From contig NZ_WMID02000001.1 of the NCBI RefSeq assembly GCF_009711165.2, positions 372,001-436,000 on the forward strand: 64,000 nt of DNA, in the 5' to 3' direction. Positions 34,072 to 42,608 of the stretch are shown in pieces. Under the pieces are notes generated by a model. That model saw only the letters and a list, made by a program, of their open reading frames with translations, was not told the DNA's origin and searched no databases. The translations under genes and the position numbers were made by a program. This DNA is from Flavobacterium sp. MC2016-06 (GTDB taxonomy: Bacteria; Bacteroidota; Bacteroidia; Flavobacteriales; Flavobacteriaceae). Position 1 is the first letter of the stretch; each line of letters starts with the position of its first letter.

Positions 34072-34524
34072 ATGATATTATCTTTTGATCTTGATGATAC
34101 TTTAATTTCTAAGAGTAAATTTCGATTAGAAAAAAGAAATTTGTTGCAGCGATTTTTGGGTGTTGAGTTTTTAAGAAAAGGAACAATCGATTTATTTAAA
34201 GAATTAAAAAAACAAAAGCATCAAATCTATATTTATACAACTTCATTTAGAAGTGAATCAAGAATAAAATGGATGTTTTACAGTTATGGAATTTCTGTTG
34301 ATTTTGTAATAAACCAACAAAAACATCAAAAAAGAATCCGTAAAACAAATTTTAATTGTTCTAAATTTCCTCCTATGTTTCATATTGACATTCATGTTGA
34401 TGACTCAATTGGAGTTGAAATGGAAGGGCGAAAATATGGATTTAAAACCATTATAATTTCTGATAAAGATGAAAATTGGACCCAAACAGTTTTCAATACT
34501 ATAAGATTGATAAAAAAAATGTAG
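34072..34524 (+). CDS. HAD-superfamily hydrolase
   Basis: This 150-residue protein is a small haloacid-dehalogenase-fold hydrolase. Motif I is FDLDDTL (nucleophile Asp 6 and general acid Asp 8), motif II is IYTTS, and motif IV is VDDSIGVE. The cap is minimal. It lacks transmembrane or export signals. It probably acts as a phosphatase on a small or macromolecular substrate. It starts 16 bp after the patatin gene, so co-transcription is likely. The 3' flank has short AATCTAAAATCT repeats. Confidence 0.88.
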   Translation: MILSFDLDDTLISKSKFRLEKRNLLQRFLGVEFLRKGTIDLFKELKKQKHQIYIYTTSFRSESRIKWMFYSYGISVDFVINQQKHQKRIRKTNFNCSKFPPMFHIDIHVDDSIGVEMEGRKYGFKTIIISDKDENWTQTVFNTIRLIKKM

Positions 34525-34582
34525 ATTCTAGATTCCTATTACGAAATCTAAAATCTACATTCTAAAATCTAAAATTCAAAGT

Positions 34583-35104
34583 TTACCACAACTCTGCAAC
34601 TTCATTTTTAATATATCCCAAAGCAGCGTTGCTTGGAGATTGTTTTTCTAATAAATCATTTAAGATTACTTCACGTAATTTGTCTGCGCTGTCAACTCGG
34701 TCGCTCATGGAAGCTTTACGGATAATTTGTATAGTCGAGTTTTTGGCCGTTGTAATAATAGTCCAGCATTCGTCAGACATATAAATCTGCTGCGTTAGAT
34801 TGTGTTCAAATTCCTGCTCGATTTGATCGATTACAAAATTCTCGTAATCATGTTTTTCGGTTGAAATAGGAGCAATTCTAATCAATAATTTTGTCAAATT
34901 AATACGTTCTAAATACAAAGTCATACGCTCGTAAGCTTGTAAACGTATTGGTAGCGATTCTTTGTGAGCTTCTCGGTTTAATAAAAAATTACGTTTTTTG
35001 TCATTGTTTTTAATGTGCAATTCAAAAAAACTGTAAGCCACAAATCCGGTAACGATGGCAGGTAAAGTATAACTTGCTAATTCTATAATTCTATTGAAAT
35101 CCAT
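34583..35104 (-). CDS. hypothetical membrane-anchored protein
   Basis: This 173-residue protein has one N-terminal membrane helix (about residues 9-29, ASYTLPAIVTGFVAYSFFEL) and a long helical cytosolic part with many charged residues (AYERMTLYLERINLTKLLIRI). The topology and charge suggest a membrane-tethered coiled protein. It resembles a conserved Bacteroidota family of unknown function. It is convergent with the HAD gene and divergent from the TauE-like gene. No role can be inferred. Confidence 0.7.
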   Translation of the reverse strand: MDFNRIIELASYTLPAIVTGFVAYSFFELHIKNNDKKRNFLLNREAHKESLPIRLQAYERMTLYLERINLTKLLIRIAPISTEKHDYENFVIDQIEQEFEHNLTQQIYMSDECWTIITTAKNSTIQIIRKASMSDRVDSADKLREVILNDLLEKQSPSNAALGYIKNEVAELW

Positions 35105-35160
35105 TTGAGTAATTTTTCAACAAAAATATACTTTTTGATGAGAAATCCACTTTAAATTTA

Positions 35161-35191
35161 TTGTAATAAACAAAATGTAAGTCTACTTTTG
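35161..35191 (+). promoter_or_regulatory. promoter of the TauE/SafE-like gene
   Basis: TTG (35161-35163), 20 nt and TACTTTTG (35184-35191) match the Bacteroidota promoter consensus, 37 bp before the start codon. Confidence 0.65.
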
Positions 35192-35228
35192 TGCCTATTG
35201 CTCAAAACCAATTGTTACTTAATAGAAA

Positions 35229-35996
35229 ATGGAATTACACATAATTATTTTACTTTGTTTAGCTGCTTTTGCGGCAGGTTTTATTGATGCAATTGTTGGC
35301 GGCGGCGGATTGATTCAGACGCCAATGGGATTGATTTTACTGCCAAATCTTCCTGTTTCTACAGTTGTAGGAAGTTTAAAAATTCCAGCTTTTACAGGAA
35401 CTGCTTTTGCAGCTTTTCAATACCTCAAAAAAGTAGTAATTCAATGGCGATTGTTGCTGATAATGATGTGTTTGGCGGTTCCATCGGCATTTTTAGGTTC
35501 TACTATATTGACTCTTGTAAGTAACGATTTTATGAAACCGCTTTTATTGGTTGTTTTGTCTTTATTGTTTATTTACACCTATGCAAAGAAAAACTTCGGA
35601 CAGCATGTTGCTAAAGACCATTCGGCGGCAACTCAAATTATTTATGCCGTTGTGATTAGTATAATTATTGGTTTCTATGACGGATTCATTGGCCCGGGAG
35701 CAGGAAGTTTTTTTGTTGTTGCTTTTGTAACGCTTTTAGGTTTCGATTTTCTTCACGCTTCCGCAAATGCTAAAATGGTGAATCTGGCAACAAATTTTGG
35801 TTCTATCTGCTTGTTTTTGATAAAAGGGAAAATCATCTGGGCAATTGCAATTCCAATGGCGGTTTGCAATGGTCTTGGTGGCTGGGTTGGTGCTAAACTG
35901 GCTATTAATAAAGGAAATGGTTTTATTCGAATTTTCTTTTTAGTAGTTGTAGTTGGGACTTTAATTCGTTTTGCTTATGATGTTTTTTATAAGTAA
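35229..35996 (+). CDS. TauE/SafE-family membrane permease
   Basis: This 255-residue integral membrane protein has about eight hydrophobic segments in two repeats. The first repeat opens with AAGFIDAIVGGGGLIQTPMG and the second with IIGFYDGFIGPGAGSFFVV. This paired FIDAIVGGG/FYDGFIGPG signature identifies the TauE/SafE (DUF81) family, whose members export sulfite, sulfoacetate or related organic anions. Neighbours give no clue to the substrate. A strong promoter precedes it. Confidence 0.94.
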   Translation: MELHIIILLCLAAFAAGFIDAIVGGGGLIQTPMGLILLPNLPVSTVVGSLKIPAFTGTAFAAFQYLKKVVIQWRLLLIMMCLAVPSAFLGSTILTLVSNDFMKPLLLVVLSLLFIYTYAKKNFGQHVAKDHSAATQIIYAVVISIIIGFYDGFIGPGAGSFFVVAFVTLLGFDFLHASANAKMVNLATNFGSICLFLIKGKIIWAIAIPMAVCNGLGGWVGAKLAINKGNGFIRIFFLVVVVGTLIRFAYDVFYK

Positions 35997-36028
35997 GTTT
36001 TATGTGAATTTTTCTTGCTTTACCTATG

Positions 36029-36058
36029 TTGTATTTATCAATTATTGCACTATCTTTG
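36029..36058 (+). promoter_or_regulatory. promoter of the antitoxin-like gene
   Basis: TTG (36029-36031), 19 nt and TATCTTTG (36051-36058) fit the consensus. Because it lies inside the upstream in-frame extension, it supports the ATG at 36090 as the real start. Confidence 0.65.
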
Positions 36059-36089
36059 TATTATATTATGTTTAAAAAAGTATCATAAA

Positions 36090-36389
36090 ATGATAGAAAT
36101 AATTGAAAATTACGAGAATTACATTAATAGCTTACCTGAACTGATAGGTAAATCGTATTATAAAGCTGAATTTTTTATGCAAAAATTGGGTTTAAAACAT
36201 GCAACATATTATAGAAAATTGAAATCAAAAAACTTTACTCATCAAGAGGTAAAATTAATTACAACTCTCTTATTTCCTGAAGAAATCTTGATGCAGGAAT
36301 TGGAAAAAAGCGAAGAAGATATAAAAGCGGGAAGAACCATTGATTTGTCAGATTTTAAAGAAAAATTAAGAGCTAAGTATAATATCTAA
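36090..36389 (+). CDS. antitoxin-like protein
   Basis: This 99-residue acidic protein has a helix-turn-helix-like middle (KAEFFMQKLGLKHATYYRKLKSKNF) and a C-terminal segment SEEDIKAGRTIDLSDFKEKLRAKYN. That segment resembles the toxin-wrapping tail of RelB/ParD-type antitoxins. The promoter at 36029-36058 fixes the start. Its last 24 bp overlap the 3' end of the convergent ParE/RelE-like gene on the other strand. Toxin-antitoxin genes are normally in one operon, so this tail-to-tail layout is unusual. Assignment is from the tail pattern plus the neighbour. Confidence 0.7.
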   Translation: MIEIIENYENYINSLPELIGKSYYKAEFFMQKLGLKHATYYRKLKSKNFTHQEVKLITTLLFPEEILMQELEKSEEDIKAGRTIDLSDFKEKLRAKYNI

Positions 36390-36653
36390 AGTTATAGGAT
36401 TTCTTTTATTGTCCCAGAACATAGTCACATAAATTATTTCTTTTTCTATTTTATAAAAAACATAAACTCTATTTGATAATAAGATCTTCCGCAGAGAAGT
36501 TTTTTTATATTTTGATCCAATGCGATTGTTCTGTTTTATTATTTCAAAGATAGAAATAGTCTTTTCGTAAAATGAAGCTCTTTTACTTTCCGAATATTTA
36601 CTAACGATATCATAATATGCCTTTTCTGCATTTTCAGTAATTTTAACTTTCAT
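36366..36653 (-). CDS. ParE/RelE-family toxin-like protein
   Basis: This 95-residue basic protein has the RelE/ParE fold pattern: an N-terminal helix pair (ITENAEKAYYDIVSKY), a beta strand region RKILLSNRVYVFYKIEKEIIYVTMFWDNKRNP, and a hydrophobic tail. The FWDNKRNP end is typical of plasmid-stabilisation ParE toxins in Bacteroidota. A -7-like TATATTTG (36682-36675) is present upstream on the minus strand. Its target, ribosome-bound mRNA or gyrase, cannot be decided from the sequence. The antitoxin-like gene is convergent and overlaps by 24 bp. Confidence 0.82.
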   Translation of the reverse strand: MKVKITENAEKAYYDIVSKYSESKRASFYEKTISIFEIIKQNNRIGSKYKKTSLRKILLSNRVYVFYKIEKEIIYVTMFWDNKRNPITLDIILSS

Positions 36654-36748
36654 TTCTATTTTATAATATTAGCGCAAATATAGAATTATTTTAAATTATA
36701 ATATTTTTCTTTCAAATTATTTAAAAGAAGCCTATTGTTTGTATCTAG

Positions 36749-36815
36749 CCCCGATAGAGGCGGTATCCTCGTATCCCGATAGCTATCGGGAGGAGAGATA
36801 AAGCCGAAAGCGGGA
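36749..36815 (+). ncRNA. structured flavobacterial repeat, possible flavo-1-like RNA
   Basis: Nested complementary segments occur around the perfect palindrome CCCGATAGCTATCGGG (36775-36790): CCCG 36750-36753 with CGGG 36811-36814, and GGC 36760-36762 with GCC 36803-36805. The word order (CCCGATAGAGGCGGTATCC, then AAGCCGAAAGCGGGA) recalls a widely dispersed Flavobacteria sequence. I suspect but cannot confirm identity with the flavo-1 RNA motif. Confidence 0.4.
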
Positions 36816-36929
36816 ACAATATTTTATAAAAGGCCTATTCTTTCTGCTTCAAAAAAATAAATTTTTAACTGCTTAGAACCTCAAAAACTTAGTAGATTAT
36901 TACGTCATTAATTCTTATTTTTGCATTCT

Positions 36930-39281
36930 ATGGAGAAAAATTTCATGCAAAAATATATTGACCAGCTCAACGAAGCGCAAAGACAGCCTGTTTTACAAAA
37001 AGACGGGCCAATGATTATTATTGCTGGTGCAGGTTCGGGGAAAACCCGTGTTTTAACGATTAGAATTGCTTATTTGATGGCTCAAGGTGTTGATGCTTTC
37101 AATATTTTGTCGCTGACTTTTACGAATAAAGCGGCTCGTGAAATGAAGCACAGGATTTCGGATATTGTGGGAGCATCGGAGGCAAAAAACCTTTGGATGG
37201 GAACTTTTCACTCGATTTTTGCTCGTATTCTTCGTTCAGAATCAGAGCATTTAGGTTATCCTTCTAATTTTACTATTTACGATTCACAAGATTCTCAAAG
37301 ATTGATTTCTTCTATTATAAAAGAAATGCAGCTGGATCGTGATATTTATAAACCTAAACAGGTTTTAGGACGTATTTCGAGTTATAAAAATAGTTTAATT
37401 ACGGTTAAAGCTTATTTTAATAATCCAGAATTAGTCGAGGCTGATGCTATGGCGAAAAAGCCAAGACTGGGCGATATTTATCAGCAGTATGTTGAAAGAT
37501 GTTTTAAGGCCGGCGCAATGGATTTTGATGATTTATTATTGAAAACCAACGAATTATTAACGCGTTTTCCTGAAGTTTTAGCTAAATATCAAAACCGTTT
37601 TAGATATATTTTGGTTGATGAGTACCAAGATACGAATCACTCTCAGTATTTGATTGTTAGGGCTTTGTCTGATAAATTTCAGAATATTTGTGTGGTTGGT
37701 GATGATGCACAGAGTATTTATGCTTTCCGTGGTGCAAATATTAATAATATTTTGAATTTCCAGAAGGATTATGAAGGTGTAAAGATGTTTCGTCTGGAGC
37801 AAAATTATCGTTCGACCCGAAATATTGTTGAAGCGGCAAACACGATTATGGAGCATAATAAAACCAAACTAGATAAAGTAGTTTGGACTGCGAATGATTT
37901 TGGTGCGAAGATTAAAATTCACCGCAGTTTGACGGATGCCGAAGAAGGTCGTTTTGTTGCAAGTACCATTTTTGAGCAGAAAATGCAGAATCAATTGCAT
38001 AATGGTGCTTTTGCAATTTTATATCGTACTAACGCACAATCGCGTGCAATGGAGGATGCTTTGAGAAAACGTGATATTCCGTATAGAATTTATGGCGGTT
38101 TGTCATTTTATCAGCGTAAAGAAATTAAAGATGTTTTATGTTACCTGCGTTTGGTTATTAACCCGAAAGATGAAGAAGCTTTAATTCGTGTGATTAATTA
38201 TCCTGCGCGTGGAATTGGTGATACAACGGTTGAGAAGCTTACAATTGCTGCCAATCATTACAAACGTTCGATCTGGGAAGTAATGGTTAATATTGATAAA
38301 ATTGATTTGAAGTTGAATGCTGGAACAAAAAACAAACTGAACGATTTTGTGACTATGATTCAGAGTTTTCAAGTTATTGATCAAAATCAAGATGCTTTTT
38401 ATATTACAGATCACGTTGCCAAAAAAACCGGGTTAGTTCAGGAATTGAAGAAAGATGCTACGCCGGAAGGTATGGCGAAAATTCAAAATATTGAAGAGCT
38501 TTTAAACGGTATTAAAGATTTTACCGAAGGTCAGAAAGAAATTGATGGCGCACGTGGAGCTTTGTCTGAATTTATGGAAGATGTAGCGCTTGCGACCGAT
38601 TTAGATAAAGATACTTCAGATGAAGATCGTGTTGCTTTAATGACGATTCACTTGGCAAAAGGATTGGAGTTTCCACATGTTTTTGTAGTAGGAATGGAGG
38701 AAGATTTGTTTCCGAGTGCGATGAGTATGAGTACCAGAAGTGAGCTCGAAGAAGAACGTCGTTTGTTTTATGTTGCTTTGACTCGTGCAGAGCATCAGGC
38801 TTATTTAACGTATGCGCAGTCGCGTTATCGATGGGGTAAATTGACAGACAGTGAGGCTTCTCGTTTTATTGAAGAAATTGATGCGCAATATTTAGATTAT
38901 TTAACGCCTGCTGAAAGCAATTACCGTTATAAATCACAAATTGACGGAGATATTTTTGGTGATGTTGATAAATCGAAACTGAGATTGGCAAAACCAGTAG
39001 GAGGTACGCCTCCAAAATATATTACGGATAATGAGCCTAAACCTGATTTAAATATTCGTAAATTAAAGCCTGTTACGGGAACTAATCCAAATGCAGGTGC
39101 TCCAAATTTATTTGACAGTAAGCTGACTATTGGAAATGTAGTAATGCACGAACGTTTTGGAAAAGGCGAAGTGATCAATCTAGAAGGTGTTGGACCTGAT
39201 AAAAAAGCCGAAATTAAGTTTGAAGTTGGAGGTATTAAAAAACTGTTACTTCGATTTGCGAAACTAGATGTTGTAGGGTAA
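36930..39281 (+). CDS. UvrD/PcrA-type ATP-dependent DNA helicase
   Basis: This 783-residue superfamily-1A 3'-5' helicase acts in repair and replication restart. The Q motif is LNEAQRQPV, Walker A is IIAGAGSGKTRVL, motif II is ILVDEYQDTN, motif III is VVGDDAQSIYAFRGA, motif IV is LEQNYRST, motif V is LMTIHLAKGLEFPHVFVVG, and motif VI is RLFYVALTRA. The C-terminus has the PcrA/UvrD-type basic region and a terminal VMHERFGKGEVINLEG domain known to bind RNA polymerase. I use ATG 36930; an upstream in-frame TTG at 36921 is less likely. A TATTTTTG -7-like box lies just 7 bp upstream. Confidence 0.95.
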   Translation: MEKNFMQKYIDQLNEAQRQPVLQKDGPMIIIAGAGSGKTRVLTIRIAYLMAQGVDAFNILSLTFTNKAAREMKHRISDIVGASEAKNLWMGTFHSIFARILRSESEHLGYPSNFTIYDSQDSQRLISSIIKEMQLDRDIYKPKQVLGRISSYKNSLITVKAYFNNPELVEADAMAKKPRLGDIYQQYVERCFKAGAMDFDDLLLKTNELLTRFPEVLAKYQNRFRYILVDEYQDTNHSQYLIVRALSDKFQNICVVGDDAQSIYAFRGANINNILNFQKDYEGVKMFRLEQNYRSTRNIVEAANTIMEHNKTKLDKVVWTANDFGAKIKIHRSLTDAEEGRFVASTIFEQKMQNQLHNGAFAILYRTNAQSRAMEDALRKRDIPYRIYGGLSFYQRKEIKDVLCYLRLVINPKDEEALIRVINYPARGIGDTTVEKLTIAANHYKRSIWEVMVNIDKIDLKLNAGTKNKLNDFVTMIQSFQVIDQNQDAFYITDHVAKKTGLVQELKKDATPEGMAKIQNIEELLNGIKDFTEGQKEIDGARGALSEFMEDVALATDLDKDTSDEDRVALMTIHLAKGLEFPHVFVVGMEEDLFPSAMSMSTRSELEEERRLFYVALTRAEHQAYLTYAQSRYRWGKLTDSEASRFIEEIDAQYLDYLTPAESNYRYKSQIDGDIFGDVDKSKLRLAKPVGGTPPKYITDNEPKPDLNIRKLKPVTGTNPNAGAPNLFDSKLTIGNVVMHERFGKGEVINLEGVGPDKKAEIKFEVGGIKKLLLRFAKLDVVG

Positions 39282-39289
39282 TTAAAATT

Positions 39290-39376
39290 TGTTTCAGGTT
39301 TTAAGTTTCAGGTTTCAAGTTCTCATACAAAGAATTTCAACCTGAAACTTGAAACCTGAAACCTGAAACAAAAAAA
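39290..39376. repeat. GTTTCAGGTTT hairpin repeat upstream of the Sua5-type gene
   Basis: GTTTCAGG-type words from 39291 to 39325 are inverted at 39339-39369, ending CCTGAAAC and an A-run directly before the start codon region. The family also occurs at 42609 and in part at 11903. Confidence 0.75.
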
Positions 39377-39379
39377 GAC

Positions 39380-40000
39380 ATGGCTGAATTTATAAAAATA
39401 TATCCTGACAAACCAAGCGAAGCTGCGATTGCAAAAGTGGTAAAGGTTTTGCAAAATGGCGGTTTGGTAATTTATCCTACGGATACTGTTTATGGTTTGG
39501 GATGTGATATTACTAATTCTCGTGCGCTCGAGAAAATTGCAAAAATTAAAGGTGTAAAATTAGAGAAAGCAAATTTCTCTTTTATTTGTCACGATCTGAG
39601 TAATTTATCAGATTATGTAAGACAAATTGATACGTCTACTTTTAAGATTCTTAAACGTGCTTTGCCAGGGCCTTATACTTTTATTTTGCCTGGTAACAAC
39701 AACTTGCCAAAAGAGTTTAAGAAGAAAACTACAGTTGGTATTCGTGTACCGGACAATAATATAATTTTAGAAATTGTAAGGCAGTTAGGAAACCCAGTTG
39801 TATCTACGTCTATTCGTGATGAAGATGATGTAATAGAATATACTACAGATCCAGAATTGATTTTTGAGAAATGGCAGAATCTTGTAGATCTTGTTATTGA
39901 TGGGGGTTATGGAGATAATGTTGGTTCTACAATTATAGATTTATCTGAGCATGAACCTGTTATCGTAAGGGAAGGAAAAGGAGATATTGATATTTTGTAA
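39380..40000 (+). CDS. L-threonylcarbamoyladenylate synthase (Sua5/YciO/YrdC family)
   Basis: This 206-residue enzyme family makes threonylcarbamoyl-AMP from threonine, bicarbonate and ATP for the t6A37 modification of tRNA. The YrdC core is visible as NGGLVIYPTDTVYGLGCDI, KIKGVKLEKANFSFICHDL, LPGPYTFILPG, and GIRVPDNNIILEIVRQLG, ending with STIIDLSEHEPVIVREGKG. The Sua5-specific C-terminal domain is absent, so it is the short YrdC/TsaC-like form or a YciO paralogue. The tsaE gene in this window belongs to the same pathway. The start codon follows a hairpin repeat ending in an A-rich stretch that probably serves as the ribosome binding region. Confidence 0.93.
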   Translation: MAEFIKIYPDKPSEAAIAKVVKVLQNGGLVIYPTDTVYGLGCDITNSRALEKIAKIKGVKLEKANFSFICHDLSNLSDYVRQIDTSTFKILKRALPGPYTFILPGNNNLPKEFKKKTTVGIRVPDNNIILEIVRQLGNPVVSTSIRDEDDVIEYTTDPELIFEKWQNLVDLVIDGGYGDNVGSTIIDLSEHEPVIVREGKGDIDIL

Positions 40001-40176
40001 CCTTAATCAAGGCATTACAGAATTATATGAGGTGGGAATTTTGTAAAAAAATACTGAAAACATATAATTGTTGAAATTAAATAACTAACTTTAGTATAGT
40101 TAAAATTTAGTTAGTTAATAAAAATAATGTTATTCTTGATTTACATTTAATTGGTTATTAAAAGAATTAAGAATAC

Positions 40177-40206
40177 AAAAAAGCAGGTCGATTGACCTGC
40201 TTTTTC
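40177..40206. terminator. bidirectional rho-independent terminator
   Basis: AAAAAGCAGGTC pairs perfectly with GACCTGCTTTTT around a 4-nt loop. It separates the convergent Sua5-type and OmpA-family genes and serves both strands. Confidence 0.9.
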
Positions 40207-40233
40207 TGTTTTTATAATAATAAAACGAGTGAA

Positions 40234-41067
40234 TTATTTCGCTTGTTTTTTCATTTCTTTTTCAATCATATCATAGAATTGATCGATTTTTGGCATAACA
40301 ACAATACGAGTTCTTCTGTTACGAGCTTTGTTATCAGGAGTATCATTTGCTACTAATGGCACATAAGAACTTCTACCTGCAGCAATTAATTTAGCTGGAT
40401 TAACACCTAAATCGTTTGTTAATACACGTACAATAGATGTTGAACGTTTAACACTTAAATCCCAGTTGTCTAGCAAAACTCCATTACTTTTGTATGGAAC
40501 GTCATCTGTATGACCTTCAACCATACACTCAAAATCAGGTTTGTCGTTTACAACTTTTGCAACTTTAGCTAAAACAGATTTTGCTTTGTCACTTACGTCA
40601 TAGCTACCACTTTTAAACAATAGTTTATCTGCAATAGAGATAAATACAACTCCTTTTTCAACATTGATTTCGATGTCTGGATCGTTGATTCCAACAGCAC
40701 CTTTTAAACTTGTTACTATAGCAAGAGTTACACTGTCTTTTTTCGTTAAAGCATCTTGAAGTCTAGATATTTTTAAATCTTTTTCTTTTAAACTTTCTAA
40801 TGATTTTTCAAGATTTTCAGCACCTTTAGTAGTTAATACAGTTAAATCTTTAGAAGTACTGATTAAGTCTTGATTATGTTCTTTATAACTTTGTGCTGTA
40901 GCTGCTAATCCTGCTTTTTCTTCTAAACAAGTATTTAGTTTCACAGTGCAAGAGTTTAATAAGTCTTGAATCTCTTTGTTTTTAGCTTCTAGAGCTGCAT
41001 ATTCCTTTTTAGAAACACACGATGTTAAAGCCATTAATACTGATAGTGCAATTACTATTTTTCTCAT
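40234..41067 (-). CDS. OmpA-family peptidoglycan-binding lipoprotein
   Basis: This 277-residue envelope lipoprotein has the lipobox LTSC (Cys 17), a long helical coiled-coil (about residues 25-110, heptads such as LEKSLESLKEKDLKISRLQ) and a C-terminal OmpA/MotB domain. The latter shows DKLLFKSGSYDVSDKAKSVL, VEGHTDDVPYK with the conserved NLxxxRA-like variant DNWDLSVKRSTSIVRVL, and AGRSSYVPLV...NRRTRIVV. It would anchor the outer membrane to peptidoglycan. It is transcribed separately and ends at the strong bidirectional terminator. Confidence 0.94.
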   Translation of the reverse strand: MRKIVIALSVLMALTSCVSKKEYAALEAKNKEIQDLLNSCTVKLNTCLEEKAGLAATAQSYKEHNQDLISTSKDLTVLTTKGAENLEKSLESLKEKDLKISRLQDALTKKDSVTLAIVTSLKGAVGINDPDIEINVEKGVVFISIADKLLFKSGSYDVSDKAKSVLAKVAKVVNDKPDFECMVEGHTDDVPYKSNGVLLDNWDLSVKRSTSIVRVLTNDLGVNPAKLIAAGRSSYVPLVANDTPDNKARNRRTRIVVMPKIDQFYDMIEKEMKKQAK

Positions 41068-41099
41068 AATTTTAATTTAATTAGACGTTATTTACAAAT

Positions 41100-42119
41100 T
41101 TAGGGTTTAATATTTTGAATAGTGTTAAAGATATCTTTAAAAAAAGTCAATTTCTTTATGTAATAAAGATAAACGATACTTTTTACGGTATAGTATTGTT
41201 GAATTTGAAAATCTTTACGCTCTCTTAGATATTTTAAAGATATACAATAAAATGAAAAATGGGCTTTTAAAATAGCAAAAGTGTGTTTAAATTTTCCTTG
41301 CATCAGAAAACGTATGCCTGCAATGCCGTCTAATACCATACGAAAGAAAATGACAAAAAATAATCCTTTTTTTGGCAGGTTTTTGACAAGCATTAATAAT
41401 GAGTTCCTAAAATTTAAAAATGTTTTTTTAGGATTTCCCTGCTCTAATGTTGCTCCTCCAACGTGGTATACTACAGAACTAGAATTATACTTAATAATGT
41501 ATCCTTCGTTTAATGCACGCCAGCATAAATCGATTTCTTCTTGGTGTGCAAAAAAGGTTTCATCAAAACCGCCTAATTCATGATAGACATTTTTTCTGAT
41601 GAAGAAACAAGCTCCAGAAGCCCAGAATAATTCGCAATTATCATCGTATTGACCGTTATCTTTTTCAAGTGTATCAAAAATACGGCCTCTGCAATAGGGG
41701 AAACCATATTTGTCTATAAACCCGCCTGCAGCACCAGCGTATTCAAAGTATTCTTTATTCTTAAAATCTAGAATTTTTGGTTGAATGATAGCCGTTTGAT
41801 TTTCAGAATCAAAAGTATGAATAATGGGCTGTAACCAATTTTGAGTTACTTCAATATCAGAATTAACCAAGGCATAAATCTCGGCATCAATATGTTGTAA
41901 AGCATCATTGTAGCCTTTTGCAAAGCCATGATTACCACTATTTTTTACGATTTGAATGGTTGGGAAATTTTGTCTAACGTAATTGATAGAGTCATCTGTT
42001 GAAGCATTGTCTGCCACATATATTTTTGCTTCTTCTGAAAATTGAATAATAGAAGGTAAAAACTGCTCAAGCAATTTTACTCCGTTCCAATTTAAAATGA
42101 CAACTGCTATTTTATCCAA
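41100..42119 (-). CDS. family 2 glycosyltransferase
   Basis: This 339-residue GT-A transferase of the rhamnosyl/WcaE-like group has the nucleotide-sugar region VVILNWNGVKLLEQFLPSI, the DNASTDDS loop, the metal-binding acid cluster in ALVNSDIEV, and the acceptor-side FWASGACFFIRKNVYHELGGFDETFFAHQEEIDLCWRA. The C-terminal hydrophobic part may associate with the membrane. It likely adds a sugar to a cell-surface polysaccharide or glycan. It stands alone here, so the pathway is unknown. Confidence 0.92.
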   Translation of the reverse strand: MDKIAVVILNWNGVKLLEQFLPSIIQFSEEAKIYVADNASTDDSINYVRQNFPTIQIVKNSGNHGFAKGYNDALQHIDAEIYALVNSDIEVTQNWLQPIIHTFDSENQTAIIQPKILDFKNKEYFEYAGAAGGFIDKYGFPYCRGRIFDTLEKDNGQYDDNCELFWASGACFFIRKNVYHELGGFDETFFAHQEEIDLCWRALNEGYIIKYNSSSVVYHVGGATLEQGNPKKTFLNFRNSLLMLVKNLPKKGLFFVIFFRMVLDGIAGIRFLMQGKFKHTFAILKAHFSFYCISLKYLRERKDFQIQQYYTVKSIVYLYYIKKLTFFKDIFNTIQNIKP

Positions 42120-42146
42120 AAGTGTATTGTATTATTTATTTTATTA

Positions 42147-42590
42147 TTATTTATAGTCTGGAAGGTTTCTTAAAAACTCATATTTTTCGTTTTCAAAATC
42201 CATTTGACAATAAAAATGGCTCAGACCGTTTGTGACATTCAAAAACCGTGCCTGCATTGTCATATTATAACGAGCAATTTGATCAAAAGTTGCCTGAGAA
42301 ATTTTTACTTCGGGTGCTTTGCACTCCACTAATATATGTATAGAGCCATCAGAATTAAATACTACTACATCGTATCTTTTTCGTAATCCATTGACTGTTA
42401 AAACTTTCTCTACGTTTATGAGTGATTTAGGATATTTTTTTTCATTCATTAAATAATGAACTACATGCTGACGAACCCATTCTTCTGGGGTAAGAATGAT
42501 AAATTTTTTCCTGATTTCATCAAAAATAGACACTTTATTTTCGCTATTTTTGAATCGAAAAGTATAAGTGGGGAAATTTAATTTTTGCAT
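42147..42590 (-). CDS. HsdR N-terminal domain protein (PD-(D/E)xK nuclease-like)
   Basis: This 147-residue protein resembles only the N-terminal endonuclease domain of type I restriction HsdR proteins. The nuclease core reads RYDVVVF...ILVECKAPEV, giving Asp and ExK residues of the PD-(D/E)xK fold. The upstream segment TPEEWVRQHVVHYLMNEKKYP is the usual lead-in. No helicase part or HsdM/S genes are present, so it is not a working restriction system. Such stand-alone proteins are frequent in Bacteroidota. I take ATG 42590; the in-frame extension to 42623 is inside a hairpin repeat. Confidence 0.88.
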   Translation of the reverse strand: MQKLNFPTYTFRFKNSENKVSIFDEIRKKFIILTPEEWVRQHVVHYLMNEKKYPKSLINVEKVLTVNGLRKRYDVVVFNSDGSIHILVECKAPEVKISQATFDQIARYNMTMQARFLNVTNGLSHFYCQMDFENEKYEFLRNLPDYK

Positions 42591-42608
42591 ACAGCAAAAA
42601 TAGAAAAT

